The notes: generated by a model from the sequence alone, not told the origin. A stretch of 64,000 nucleotides of DNA from Nitrospinae bacterium CG11_big_fil_rev_8_21_14_0_20_45_15 (GCA_002787235.1 PCWG01000015.1:62001-126000), one strand, 5' to 3'. Shown: positions 18,992-28,281, counted from the first letter of the stretch. Translations and numbers: made by a program.

Positions 18992-19309
18992 AACTACCTC
19001 TTAAAATATTTACAATGATTGAGTGTGAATTCTTTTAAGTGCCTGCCTGCAACAACTTTTTACGCACTCCCTATTCCTAAAAATGAGGATGGCAGAATAA
19101 AAATAAATCGTCAACCCTTTTATTTACAACAATTTATACATGATATCTATAATGATAACCTATATCATTGGCAAGAATTCAAATCACATTTATCTTCATG
19201 ATTTAAGGAATCAACCCTATAGATTTCATAACTTTATCTCAAACCAACCGGGTCAGGAATTAGTTATTTCTGAGAAACGGTATCAATAATGCAAACATAC
19301 AATTTTCTA
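18992..19309. other. AT-rich intergenic region upstream of bfr
   Basis: A 318-base region between the map stop and the bfr start, both on the minus strand. It is strongly AT-rich. It holds the Fur-like inverted repeat at 19151-19169 and no convincing ORF; plus-strand frames here have no ribosome site. The bfr promoter should lie here, but I could not fix its -35 and -10. Confidence 0.6.
19151..19169. promoter_or_regulatory. Fur-box-like inverted repeat upstream of bfr
   Basis: AATGATA, 5-nt spacer, TATCATT: a perfect 7-5-7 repeat. It is preceded by GATATC and TATAAT, so the whole reads like the repeated GATAAT-type hexamers of Fur boxes. Its position, about 160 nt before bfr, suits iron control of an iron-storage gene. 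Regulator identity is inferred. Confidence 0.4.
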
Positions 19310-20074
19310 CTAAAATGGAGTTTTCCCGTCGATGCGTGTGAGAACTTCGTAGCCTGTTTCCGTAACGAGGATGGTATGCTCAAACTGAACGGAGAGGGAG
19401 CCATCTTTTGTCACCGCAGTCCATTTGTCGGGCAATACCCTCAATCCCGGTTCTCCTTCGTTTACCATCGGTTCAATGGTAAATACCATGTTCTTCTTCA
19501 TTTCCACGCCCTTGCCAAAATTTCCGTAGTGCAAGACTTGCGGTTCTTCATGGAAGTTCACCCCGATGCCATGCCCACAAAATTCCCTGACAACGGAATA
19601 CCCAAAACCCTCAACGTATTGCTGAATCGTCGCACCAATATCGCCCAAACGCCCACCGGGTCGGACCTGTTTGATGCCGAGGTCAAGAGATTCCCTGCAA
19701 ACATCCACCAAACGCATCTGACTCTTTCTTGGTGATCCAACAAAGAAGGTTCTGCTGGTATCCCCATGAAACCCATCTAAATAAGTGGTGATGTCCAGAT
19801 TAACCACATCCCCATTTCTCAATTTGCGGTCTTTTGGAATCCCATGACAAATTTCGTCGTTGACAGAGGAACAAATGCTCTTGGGAAAACCTCTATAATT
19901 CAAGGGCGAAGGAATCGCTCCGTTAGAAATAATGAAATCGTGGCAAATATCATTCAGCCGATCGGTTGTCACGCCCGGTTTCACATATGGCTCGATCATG
20001 AGCAATACCTCTGCCGCAAGCGTACAGGTTTTACGCATTCGTTCGACTTCTTCGTCTGTCTTAATGTGGATCAT
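19310..20074 (-). CDS. map: methionine aminopeptidase type I
   Basis: A 254-aa MetAP that removes the initiator Met from nascent proteins. The pita-bread fold with five metal ligands is intact: NLDITTYLDGFHGDTSRTF provides two Asp, and GHGIGVNFHEEP, FTIEPMVNEG and the late QFEHT the His/Glu ligands. No N-terminal zinc finger, so type Ia. It starts at ATG 20074, 14 nt inside the end of era, so the two are translated together; this era-map pairing is unusual but looks real. Confidence 0.96.
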   Translation of the reverse strand: MIHIKTDEEVERMRKTCTLAAEVLLMIEPYVKPGVTTDRLNDICHDFIISNGAIPSPLNYRGFPKSICSSVNDEICHGIPKDRKLRNGDVVNLDITTYLDGFHGDTSRTFFVGSPRKSQMRLVDVCRESLDLGIKQVRPGGRLGDIGATIQQYVEGFGYSVVREFCGHGIGVNFHEEPQVLHYGNFGKGVEMKKNMVFTIEPMVNEGEPGLRVLPDKWTAVTKDGSLSVQFEHTILVTETGYEVLTRIDGKTPF

Positions 20075-20969
20075 GAGTGTATCCTAACTCCTGAAGATCA
20101 ATGGAGCTCTGACTCCATCCATTTTTTACTTTAACAAAAAGCTTCAAGTAAACACTGCAACCAAAGCGTTTCTCAATTTCTTTGCGCGCCAGTTGCCCAA
20201 TTTGTTTTATCAACCTGCCTTTTTCTCCAACAACGATCATTTTCTGAGTGCGTTTTTCGACATAAATCGTGGAGTCGATGACCAATACCCCCGGCTTGCT
20301 TTCTTTGATTCTATCAGTCAATACGGCCGATGAATATGGAATTTCCAGTTGTGTCAACTTCATGATTTTTTCCCGCACGATTTCACTGACCCAAAATTCA
20401 TCGGGACAGTCGGTGATCATATCATCAGGAAAGTACTGCGGTCCTTCTGAAAAATATTTCAATACCGTTTGTTCAAGGACATCCACACCATCATTTTTCA
20501 ATGCAGAAATTGGAATGATTTCGGCAAAATTTCTTTTGGTCAAAGAATTTCCCATCAGTTCCAATAATTGTGGTTTTGGAATTCGGTCAATTTTATTAAC
20601 AATCAGAAATACCGGAGCCGAAATTTTTTCCAACAGAGCAAGTGCATAATCATCGTCTTCAGAAAACCCCTCGGTTCCATCGATCAAAAATAAAATCAAA
20701 TCGACATCGGAAAAAGTTCTCAATGCCGTTTGCACCATCATCTTATTCAGCTTCGAATGTGCTTTATGAATGCCGGGTGTATCTAATATAATGATTTGGC
20801 CGCCTTCCAGATGGGCAATGCCTGTTATCTTGGTACGTGTCGTTTGCGGTTTGCTGGTAATCGCCGCCAGTTTTGCATCCACCAGCTGGTTCAACAACGT
20901 GGATTTACCTACATTGGGCTTGCCAATGAGGCTAATATAACCTGACTTGAATTTATCCTCTTTATTCAA
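20061..20969 (-). CDS. era: GTPase Era
   Basis: Era (302 aa) is a GTPase that binds 16S rRNA near its 3' end and acts in 30S assembly. The G-domain has GKPNVGKS (about 16-23), the TTR switch segment, DTPG and NKID; the C-terminal KH domain carries GEKGRLIKQIG. Length is normal. Transcription goes on into map (14-nt overlap). It is divergent from hemW. Confidence 0.97.
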   Translation of the reverse strand: MNKEDKFKSGYISLIGKPNVGKSTLLNQLVDAKLAAITSKPQTTRTKITGIAHLEGGQIIILDTPGIHKAHSKLNKMMVQTALRTFSDVDLILFLIDGTEGFSEDDDYALALLEKISAPVFLIVNKIDRIPKPQLLELMGNSLTKRNFAEIIPISALKNDGVDVLEQTVLKYFSEGPQYFPDDMITDCPDEFWVSEIVREKIMKLTQLEIPYSSAVLTDRIKESKPGVLVIDSTIYVEKRTQKMIVVGEKGRLIKQIGQLARKEIEKRFGCSVYLKLFVKVKNGWSQSSIDLQELGYTHDPH

Positions 20970-21122
20970 AGGGTTACCGTCGTTCTGAAAATCCCAATCA
21001 TAGTATCTCCGTTTTATCTATCGATTTACAGGCTCTTGTATTAACATCAATCTTTCATTGCATCGCTTACAGATTAAAATGCAAATCATATGTACATCGT
21101 ATAAAAAGACAATAATCATATC

Positions 21123-22262
21123 ATGAATTCTCTAGGAATTTATATCCACATTCCATACTGTTTGCACAAATGCGGCTATTGCGATTTCAATTCCCACGTT
21201 GCAAGGGAAAAGGAAATGCCTGACTACGTTTCCGCATTGTTGAAGGAAATGGAAATTGCGTCGAATGAAATGGATATCGACTCTGAAATCGTATCCATTT
21301 TTCTTGGCGGCGGAACGCCAACAACGCTTCCTCTCGAATTGCTCGAAAAGATATTGATCCGATCCCGGCAAATCTTTCCTTTGGTTCCTGATTGTGAGAT
21401 CACGTTCGAAGCCAATCCTGCATCGGCCAGTCTGGAGAAATTATCCGGACTTCGTCGCATCGGATACAATCGAATCAGCATCGGAGTGCAATCTTTTCAG
21501 GCCAATGAACTCGTAACACTGGATCGCATTCATTCGCCTGATGAGGCCGTCACTGCCATCAACTGGGCCCGGCAAGCGGGATTCGATAATCTGTCCATCG
21601 ACCTGATGTTTGCTTTGACCGATCAGACTCCCGAAACCTGGAACAATACCCTGAATAAGGCGTTGGCTCTGGCCCCCGAACACCTGTCAACTTATAATCT
21701 GATGATCGAACCGGGAACGGCATTTTATGGGCTTCAAAAAAATGGTAAATTAAAACTTCCGGAAGATGAGCAACAGCTTTACTATTTTCAGGAAAGCATT
21801 CGCCAACTCACTCAGGCGGGATATCAGCATTACGAAATTTCAAATTTTGCGAAGCCTGGCAGAGAGTGTCGTCATAACAAAATATACTGGAACAATGGAA
21901 ACACTTTTGGCTTTGGTGCGGGTGCCGCAAGATATTTGAACGGGCAACGCAGTAAGAATATTAATTTACCGTCAGACTACATTCGCCAAATAATGCAAAA
22001 TGGGGATGCTACCGAATCGACCGAATGCCTGCAAACCCTCGACGCCATGGGCGAAACGCTGATGCTGGGTTTGCGCATGCTAGAAGGCGTCAACATTCCT
22101 CAGTTCGAGAATAGATTCAAGGTATCCTTCCATTCTCATTATCAGGAAGTTCTAAAAAAATTATCTCGGGAAAATTTTATCAAACTCACAGAAGACCGAC
22201 TTGCTCTAACCACAAAAGGTTTGTATCTGGCGGATTCGGTCATTATGGAATTCATGAACTAA
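21123..22262 (+). CDS. hemW: haem chaperone HemW (radical SAM, HemN-like)
   Basis: A 379-aa radical-SAM protein with YIHIPYCLHKCGYCDF at the N-terminus; Cys13, Cys17 and Cys20 bind the [4Fe-4S] cluster. HemW binds haem and passes it to target proteins and was long annotated as coproporphyrinogen oxidase. It lacks the extra N-terminal segment of true HemN, and GGGTPTTL and the HYEISNFAKPG segment are typical of HemW. Start ATG 21123. It is followed 13 nt later by mazG. Confidence 0.93.
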   Translation: MNSLGIYIHIPYCLHKCGYCDFNSHVAREKEMPDYVSALLKEMEIASNEMDIDSEIVSIFLGGGTPTTLPLELLEKILIRSRQIFPLVPDCEITFEANPASASLEKLSGLRRIGYNRISIGVQSFQANELVTLDRIHSPDEAVTAINWARQAGFDNLSIDLMFALTDQTPETWNNTLNKALALAPEHLSTYNLMIEPGTAFYGLQKNGKLKLPEDEQQLYYFQESIRQLTQAGYQHYEISNFAKPGRECRHNKIYWNNGNTFGFGAGAARYLNGQRSKNINLPSDYIRQIMQNGDATESTECLQTLDAMGETLMLGLRMLEGVNIPQFENRFKVSFHSHYQEVLKKLSRENFIKLTEDRLALTTKGLYLADSVIMEFMN

Positions 22263-22275
22263 ACATTGGGATGCT

Positions 22276-23064
22276 ATGACACTACCTGGAAAAGAATTTC
22301 AGAAACTCGCGGAAATCGTCGATGTATTGATGAGTGAAAAGGGTTGCCCCTGGGACCGTGTGCAGACGCGCGAAACCCTCAAACCTTACCTGGTAGAAGA
22401 ATGCTACGAAACGCTGGAAGCTCTCGATGAAAATGATCCTGAAAAGATCAAGGACGAGCTGGGCGATCTGATGTATCAAATTTTGTTTCATTCAAAAATT
22501 TCAGAACAGAATGATGAATTTGGCATTGCAGATGTTGTGAGAACTATCAGTGAAAAAATGGTTCGAAGGCACCCTCATGTATTCGATCAAGCCAGTGCCG
22601 AGACTCCCGATGAGGTGGTCGATCAATGGGAAAAAATCAAAAAGACAGAGAAAGCCAGCAGTCAACGTGACTCTGTATTGTCGGGTATCCCGGTTCACTT
22701 GCCGGCTCTGGCACGTTCTCAGAAGCTTCAAAAAAAAGCCGCAAAGTGCGGGTTCGACTGGAAGAAAATTGATGATGTCTTCCTCAAACTCGATGAAGAA
22801 GTCGAAGAATTCAAACAGGCTCTGCGAACGGGGGATGAAGAATCTGCCTCAGAGGAACTGGGCGACATTTTATTTGTGCTTGTCAATATTGCAAAATTCA
22901 AAAAAATCGACGCTGAAGAATCTCTCCGTCAAACCAATCAAAAATTCATTCGCCGATTCCAATACATTGAGGAACAAGCCTCAAGGCAGAAGCGCAACTT
23001 GAAAGATCTGAGCCTCGATGAAATGGAAGCTCACTGGCAGGATGCAAAAAAAATAAAATTGTGA
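22276..23064 (+). CDS. mazG: nucleoside triphosphate pyrophosphohydrolase MazG
   Basis: A 262-aa protein with two MazG domains. The first has GCPWDRVQT, EECYE and the ELGDLMYQ metal-binding motif; the second (from about 165) has EEVEEFKQAL and EELGDILF. It hydrolyses NTPs/dNTPs to monophosphates plus pyrophosphate, cleaning the nucleotide pool. It follows hemW closely and converges on the TfoX-N gene 15 nt downstream, with no room for a separate terminator. Confidence 0.95.
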   Translation: MTLPGKEFQKLAEIVDVLMSEKGCPWDRVQTRETLKPYLVEECYETLEALDENDPEKIKDELGDLMYQILFHSKISEQNDEFGIADVVRTISEKMVRRHPHVFDQASAETPDEVVDQWEKIKKTEKASSQRDSVLSGIPVHLPALARSQKLQKKAAKCGFDWKKIDDVFLKLDEEVEEFKQALRTGDEESASEELGDILFVLVNIAKFKKIDAEESLRQTNQKFIRRFQYIEEQASRQKRNLKDLSLDEMEAHWQDAKKIKL

Positions 23065-23079
23065 TATGCCAGGAACCTC

Positions 23080-23403
23080 TTAAGGGACCTGTCTGGCCCT
23101 GAGTGCCCACTGCATCAATTGCTCAGAATCCTCCAGAACTTCTGCAGGCACTTCATAATAATTTTTCAACGTTTGTTTTTCAGTCGGACGAAAGGCTTGC
23201 ATCCCTTGCTCTAGATAAGGTGCCCGAGTCACAATGTCCGTTTTGAAATAAACTCTCCCCTGATAGAGAATCGCAAAAAATTTTCCATCCAGATAGAAAC
23301 CGTACCCGCCAAACAAACGTCGATTCGTCAGGCCACTCAGCCTATCCAGTTGTTCCAGAAAATAGTCCCTGAACGAGTCATCAATTGGAATTTTCGTAGT
23401 CAA
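23080..23403 (-). CDS. TfoX N-terminal domain protein
   Basis: A 107-aa protein comprising just the TfoX N-terminal domain: FLEQLDRLSGLTNRRLFGGYGFYLDGKFFAIL, the usual start of the family (shown here in part). In gammaproteobacteria TfoX/Sxy acts with CRP in competence, but stand-alone N-domains are widespread and their role is unclear. Its start overlaps the end of the DUF1858 fusion gene by 23 nt, so it is the last gene of that minus-strand unit. Confidence 0.85.
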   Translation of the reverse strand: MTTKIPIDDSFRDYFLEQLDRLSGLTNRRLFGGYGFYLDGKFFAILYQGRVYFKTDIVTRAPYLEQGMQAFRPTEKQTLKNYYEVPAEVLEDSEQLMQWALRARQVP

Positions 23404-24313
23404 TGCTTCGACTTTCTTCTAAATCTTTAGTGATCGCTTCATTGATTTCATCCAGAATAACTTTGATCTCAATATTGTGCATACTCGCTGTTTCCTGAAC
23501 TTGCTCAAAGGATTGACCGGGACAGGAAAAACAACCTTCTCCATAATGTTTTTCAAATACGGCTTTAGTTGTTGGATAGGTTTTTATCAAACTTCCCACC
23601 AATACATCGGGCTTGCACTCTTCTCCACGATGGATCTCTCGTCCAGATGGCTCTTTTTTGGGCTCAACTTCTTCTGTACTTGTCGTTTCCGCTGAAGTTG
23701 TTTCGTGTATGACACTGTTGAGTTTTTCGATGAAGGCCACACTATCGACACCATGCTTTGAACAGGCAGTTTCGACTGACACCACTTTGGCAAAAGTAGC
23801 ACGTGCATTGGGGTTGGCTAAAGCACTGAAACCGTTATCGAGGAAAACGTTCAAGGTTTGCGGGAATTGCCCCAGAACGCGTGCCACTGTCATCTTACCC
23901 GTAATTTTGCTCACCAGTGGCTTGGGATCAGTTAATACAAAATAAAGGTTGTAACACATGATGAGCAATCCAACCCCGGTGATCAAAGAAAACAATCCAA
24001 ACAAAATACCTATGAGACCACCGGTCATGCCGCCCAAAAGATAGGTGAGCAACATGCCCATGAGACCCACATTATGCAAAATAAAATGATACTTCACGCC
24101 CTCGGGCCATGGCACCGCGCGAGCACTGAAACGTGGAAGAACGTGATACGAGACACCCGCAATCATCATCGTCATGAATCCCAAAAGATTGAGATGAATG
24201 TGTACAAAACGAATGGACCCTCCAGGAACAAACGCCATTTTGACACCCAATACGATTCCAAGTACAAAATAAATCAATCCAGCCTTAATAAATAATCGAG
24301 GATAATTTTCCAT
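23381..24313 (-). CDS. His-rich membrane domain fused to two DUF1858 domains
   Basis: 310 aa from ATG 24313, which clears the upstream gene's stop at 24330; the frame is open to 24352 but would overlap it. Residues 8-128 form about four membrane helices with His38, His40, His57, His76 and His80, resembling the helices of haem-copper oxidase/NnrS-like proteins. Two DUF1858 domains follow: one at about 140-200 without the cysteine motif and one at about 235-295 with CFSCP (Cys261, Cys264). DUF1858 domains occur with nitrogen-oxide and hybrid-cluster proteins. A redox or NO-sensing role is inferred; I do not know this exact fusion as a named protein. Confidence 0.8.
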   Translation of the reverse strand: MENYPRLFIKAGLIYFVLGIVLGVKMAFVPGGSIRFVHIHLNLLGFMTMMIAGVSYHVLPRFSARAVPWPEGVKYHFILHNVGLMGMLLTYLLGGMTGGLIGILFGLFSLITGVGLLIMCYNLYFVLTDPKPLVSKITGKMTVARVLGQFPQTLNVFLDNGFSALANPNARATFAKVVSVETACSKHGVDSVAFIEKLNSVIHETTSAETTSTEEVEPKKEPSGREIHRGEECKPDVLVGSLIKTYPTTKAVFEKHYGEGCFSCPGQSFEQVQETASMHNIEIKVILDEINEAITKDLEESRSIDYENSN

Positions 24314-24329
24314 AAATCTCTTTCTTAGA

Positions 24330-25544
24330 TTATTGTTGATACACCCTTCCACGCCATTCAGACCGTTTCAAAATCACGACCTGAAACATGGAGTCCAACA
24401 TGATAGCAACCATCATAATGGCTCCCAGTGGAAAAATAAGGGTATACAATGGATTCAATTTCAGTTCAATTGCAAGTCCAATACTCGTAGCAAGAACCAG
24501 TAAGAGAGAGCAAAAGGACAGCACCAGCGTCCATTCTCCCCCAAGATAAATATTCGCACCCATCAAAAAATAAGGAGCAGGAACAAACATCAGGATCATA
24601 AAAATATAATAAATATTCCAAAAAACAGATTTTCTTAACGCAATAAAAATATTCTTTCGCCAACCCTGCCAGATTTCTTTGAGCGAATGATACATGCGAA
24701 TTGAAAAAATTTCCTTGCCATCAGCAACGACCAAATTCAATCCGCTTCTTTTCACCCTCTTTGCAAGCATCACATCTTCCAGAATTTCATCTCGAACCGA
24801 TTCATGACCACCAATGGAATCATAGGCCTCCCGCTTGAACATAAGAAACGCCCCAAATCCCATCGCATTGTGCTTGTCTTTATCTAAAATTTTTTCAAAC
24901 CGAGTCAATGATGCAATGAAACCAAAAATCACCGGTTGGATACAACGCTCCCAAAACGATCCAAAAATTGTAGCAGGCATCAGTGTCGTCAAATCAGCAT
25001 TTCTCTCCTGCGCCAACTGAACGGCAGATGCCAGAGCCAGAGGCTCAAATACCAGATCGGCATCAGTGAATAATAAAAACTCCCCTTTCGCCACACTCTG
25101 AGCTTGATGCAGAGCAAACGGTTTTCCAAGCCATCCTTTTGCTAACGGTTGGCCCTGAATAAACCTGAGCCGATCATTGATATCTGCCAATGATTGAATG
25201 ATCTCTCCCGTTCGGTCTGAAGAATGATCGTCCACAGCAATGATCTCAAAATTCGGATAATTCTGCGCAAGAAGAGATTCCAGACAAGCCCCGATGTCTC
25301 TTTCCTCATTGCGCGCGGGCACACAAATCGATACCAATGGCGCGTCTGAAGTAATAGCGGACTTCTTCGAAATGCGAATCAATCCTTTCATGTTTATCGA
25401 TAAAAAAATGACCACAAAGATCATCAAAAAAAAGTGAGCGATGACAAAATAGGTCACGTCTTTACCCCAGCAATGTTTTGCAAAACAATAGCGATCATGA
25501 ATTGATGATCCACCCTTATGAGAACTCTCCGAGTGAAAAATCAC
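24330..25544 (-). CDS. family 2 membrane glycosyltransferase (HpnI/CrtQ-like)
   Basis: A 404-aa inner-membrane GT2 enzyme. One N-terminal helix (about 31-52) is followed by a GT-A domain with ICVPARNEE, VDDHSSDRTG and the FTDADLVF metal-binding motif, and three C-terminal helices. The pattern is that of transferases acting on polyisoprenoid, hopanoid or carotenoid lipids, but the substrate is unknown. The first 30 residues before the helix look unlike a protein N-terminus; GTG 25457 just before the helix is a good alternative start. It ends 16 nt before the DUF1858 fusion and may head its operon. Confidence 0.85.
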   Translation of the reverse strand: MIFHSESSHKGGSSIHDRYCFAKHCWGKDVTYFVIAHFFLMIFVVIFLSINMKGLIRISKKSAITSDAPLVSICVPARNEERDIGACLESLLAQNYPNFEIIAVDDHSSDRTGEIIQSLADINDRLRFIQGQPLAKGWLGKPFALHQAQSVAKGEFLLFTDADLVFEPLALASAVQLAQERNADLTTLMPATIFGSFWERCIQPVIFGFIASLTRFEKILDKDKHNAMGFGAFLMFKREAYDSIGGHESVRDEILEDVMLAKRVKRSGLNLVVADGKEIFSIRMYHSLKEIWQGWRKNIFIALRKSVFWNIYYIFMILMFVPAPYFLMGANIYLGGEWTLVLSFCSLLLVLATSIGLAIELKLNPLYTLIFPLGAIMMVAIMLDSMFQVVILKRSEWRGRVYQQ

Positions 25545-25587
25545 CTTGAAATCAAAAAGCTTTAGCCTTTAACTTACTGAATTTATT

Positions 25588-25596
25588 TGCTATAAT
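25588..25596 (+). promoter_or_regulatory. extended -10 promoter for the SH3 protein gene
   Basis: TGCTATAAT: an exact -10 hexamer (25591-25596) with the TG extension, 56 nt before ATG 25652. The -35 is weak, as is common with extended -10 promoters. Confidence 0.6.
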
Positions 25597-25651
25597 AGTT
25601 TTCCCATGAGTAAATAAATTTAATTTTTCACTCCTGTCTCACATACAGTTT

Positions 25652-26104
25652 ATGATTCAAAAATTTGCCATCGCGATGTTTGTCCTCACCCTCTTCCAAT
25701 GGTCGCTGGAAACGAATGCCAATGCAATATGCGTAGATAATTACAGAGCCAATCTAAGAAAAGGACCCGGCGTACAATATCAGAAGCTTTGGGAAGTTTA
25801 CAAATACATGCCATTTAAGATGCTAAGAAGAAAAGGTGATTGGCTACATGTACAAGATATGGATGGAGATAGATATTGGATTCACAAAAAACTCATCTCT
25901 TCTGCATACAAATGCGCGGTGATTAAAAAAGATGACACCAATATGCGTGAAGGCCCCGGCACAACGTATCCTGTCACTTCCTGGAGCCCTGTAAAAAAGT
26001 TTTTTTCATTTAAAATTCTGGACACAAAAGGTGATTGGGCATATACGGTTGACGAAACGGGCGATAAAGCCTGGGTTCATCTTTCTTTAATATGGATTCA
26101 ATAA
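25652..26104 (+). CDS. secreted protein with two bacterial SH3 domains
   Basis: A 150-aa exported protein: signal peptide (ends near residue 25), then two SH3b domains (about 26-85 and 90-148). Each has the R-x-GPG-x-Y/Q pattern (NLRKGPGVQYQKLW and NMREGPGTTYPVTSW) and a closing WVH/WIH. Such domains bind cell-wall peptides or partner proteins in the periplasm. It has its own extended -10 promoter and lies alone between divergent and convergent neighbours. A one-domain relative is at 41848. Confidence 0.85.
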   Translation: MIQKFAIAMFVLTLFQWSLETNANAICVDNYRANLRKGPGVQYQKLWEVYKYMPFKMLRRKGDWLHVQDMDGDRYWIHKKLISSAYKCAVIKKDDTNMREGPGTTYPVTSWSPVKKFFSFKILDTKGDWAYTVDETGDKAWVHLSLIWIQ

Positions 26105-26186
26105 CGTTTCCAATTCTAATGAAAAAAACAAATCATAAATAGTTACTACCTATTTTTACAATTCAATATCTATGTGTCAGACTTCC

Positions 26187-26525
26187 TCAGTTGGTGCCTG
26201 CGTCATAGCGGGTAATTTTCACACGTTCTTCTGTTACCATTCCACCATTCATCACATCTTCCAATTTTAGTTTTACTTTCGCAATATTTTCAGGCTTATC
26301 GACCGCTTCAACGACAATCGGTAAATTCGAAGACAAGCGTAAAATTGAAGTCGTGTGGATTTCACTGTGGTTGCCATAACCTGCAATTCCCCTTAGAACG
26401 GTCACCCCTGCGATTTCTTCTTTTTTGAAAAATTCGACGAGGAATTGGTAAAGGGGCTGACCTTCGTATTCGTCCGACTCACCAATAAATATTCGCAACA
26501 AAACAGCTTCATACTCATTTTTCAT
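26187..26525 (-). CDS. DUF190 family protein
   Basis: A 112-aa DUF190 protein with a PII-like ferredoxin fold: LRIFIGESDEYEGQPLYQ, GVTVLRGIAGYG and LPIVVEAVDKPE. DUF190 proteins are often paired with crcB and are thought to be regulatory, possibly nucleotide-binding like PII. It lies 9 nt after crcB on the same strand, so co-transcription is nearly certain. This association supports a role in fluoride handling. Confidence 0.93.
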   Translation of the reverse strand: MKNEYEAVLLRIFIGESDEYEGQPLYQFLVEFFKKEEIAGVTVLRGIAGYGNHSEIHTTSILRLSSNLPIVVEAVDKPENIAKVKLKLEDVMNGGMVTEERVKITRYDAGTN

Positions 26526-26534
26526 AATTCATTC

Positions 26535-26906
26535 CTACCACATAGCACCGAGGATTTTCCCAAGATAAACTGCAAATAATGTCAAAAATAACGTTGCAAG
26601 TACATTTGCAGTAAATAACAGAATTTGATTCTGCTCCAAAAGTTTTAATGATTCATAACTGAATGTTGACATCGTCGTGAATGACCCCAAAACGCCTATA
26701 GCCAGAAACATACGTGCCTGTTCAGAAAAAATCCCTTTGAACTCACTGAGGTACAGAATGAACCCCAGGAAGAAACTTCCAATCGTATTGACACCCAGTG
26801 TGCCGAAGGGAAAAGTGATGATCCCCATTTGAATCCAGGCACTGACCCAGTATCTCAATAACGCACCAATAAAACCACCTGCTCCGATATACAACCACAA
26901 TGGCAT
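26535..26906 (-). CDS. crcB: fluoride channel CrcB/Fluc
   Basis: A 123-aa four-helix membrane protein that works as a dual-topology dimer exporting fluoride. Family motifs are GGFIGALLRYW near the N-terminus, GTLGVNTIGSFFLGF with its conserved Asn, and GVLGSFTTMSTFSYE with the pore Phe/Ser/Thr track. The Shine-Dalgarno AGGAAA lies just upstream. DUF190 follows. I looked for a fluoride riboswitch upstream and did not find one. Confidence 0.95.
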   Translation of the reverse strand: MPLWLYIGAGGFIGALLRYWVSAWIQMGIITFPFGTLGVNTIGSFFLGFILYLSEFKGIFSEQARMFLAIGVLGSFTTMSTFSYESLKLLEQNQILLFTANVLATLFLTLFAVYLGKILGAMW

Positions 26907-27100
26907 TTTGATTTTGGTTTCCTGTGAGCTAGCTATTAGAAGATTTTCCAGTGTCGCAACAAGGGAACGTTTGCAAATAATTGTGATTCATAACGCAGTT
27001 TTGTATATATTCCAAGGTAATTATAGTCAATTTGCTGTTCAAAATACATAGACCTGAGAAATATCATCGGGCCACCTTAAATCAGATTCAAAATTTTGCA

Positions 27101-28243
27101 ATGATAAATATTTGTCACATCAGCGGTACCACCTCACTAGGAGGCGGCCCCGAGCATCTGTTCCAATTATTGAAGCATTGTAATAAGAATCATTTTTCAT
27201 CCATCATTTGTACGCGCCAGGATGGGCCTTACTGGGAAAAATTCCAACAACTCGATATTCCCTTGCATCCCTTTACCTTGAGAGAATTATCGGTTTCTTC
27301 TTTTGTCAGCCTGTATCGATTCCTAAAAAAAGAACGTCCGCAACTCATCCACACTCACGGAAAAGGCCCCGGCCTCTATGGCAGAATCATTGGGAAAATA
27401 CTGGGCATCCCCACAATCCATACATTTCATGGTTTTCACTATGATGACATTCAACCTATCAAAAGGTGCCTGCACTTATTCATCGAAAACATACTGTGTC
27501 GCCTGACCGACCATCATATATTTGTCGGCGAAACTGAAAAAAAAAGAGCGCAGATAATATCTGGTTTGAATGAAATGAATTCCAGTGTCATTCCTAATGG
27601 AGTCGATTCTGTAAGTATCCAATCCTTACGAGTCGATAAAACGAAACTGCTGCGTGATACCGGATTGGAACATTTTAACAATAAAAGAATTCTCGGTGTC
27701 ATTTCAAGAATCTCTCCTGAAAAAGGGATTTCGCAACTGTTAGAACGTTTTGCTGAAACTCGTGAACAACAACCCGAATGGAAATTAATGATCGTCGGCG
27801 GCTTTCCTGAAGAGCATCAGCCCTACAAAGAGAAAATTCTAAAACTTGTCCGCGAGCTCAAACTAGAACCCGATATCGCACTCCCCGGATTTCGTGAAGA
27901 TGCCATGCAATTTCTGAAATGCTTTGATCTTTTTATATCCCCCTCATTGAGCGAAGGATTGCCTTTGGCACTATTGGAAGCCATTTCTGTGGGGACACTC
28001 GTCATCGCGTCCAACATCCCCGGCAATCGCGAAGTGTTGGGCGACCCGCCCTGCGGACTAATCTTCTCCCCAGAAACGCCACATTCCCTATCTACCGCAT
28101 TGAACGAATATGACAAATTAAGCAAAAATGATATTGACCGATTAAAAAATAGGGCTTTACTCAGGGTCAGAACAGAATTTTCAGCTCTTGAAATGGCCAA
28201 AAAAACCTACGCCCTTTACCAAAAGGTCATCAACGACAAATAG
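27101..28243 (+). CDS. GT4 family glycosyltransferase
   Basis: A 380-aa GT-B fold glycosyltransferase. The N-terminal domain starts MINICHISGTTSLGGGPEH, the family's glycine-rich acceptor-side loop; I therefore chose ATG 27101 rather than the in-frame ATG 27032. The C-terminal domain has ISRISPEKGI and the SPSLSEGLPLALLEA motif that binds the sugar nucleotide. It probably transfers a hexose-type sugar to a lipid or polysaccharide acceptor at the inner face of the membrane. No polysaccharide operon surrounds it. Confidence 0.93.
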   Translation: MINICHISGTTSLGGGPEHLFQLLKHCNKNHFSSIICTRQDGPYWEKFQQLDIPLHPFTLRELSVSSFVSLYRFLKKERPQLIHTHGKGPGLYGRIIGKILGIPTIHTFHGFHYDDIQPIKRCLHLFIENILCRLTDHHIFVGETEKKRAQIISGLNEMNSSVIPNGVDSVSIQSLRVDKTKLLRDTGLEHFNNKRILGVISRISPEKGISQLLERFAETREQQPEWKLMIVGGFPEEHQPYKEKILKLVRELKLEPDIALPGFREDAMQFLKCFDLFISPSLSEGLPLALLEAISVGTLVIASNIPGNREVLGDPPCGLIFSPETPHSLSTALNEYDKLSKNDIDRLKNRALLRVRTEFSALEMAKKTYALYQKVINDK

Positions 28244-28281
28244 CAATGTTGTCATGCACTTTTCAAACAAACGTGCAAACA

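Noticed and set aside
26907-27030. fluoride riboswitch upstream of crcB
   Set aside because: The minus-strand leader lacks the conserved GATGG and CTGATG-type elements of the crcB motif and folds into nothing similar.
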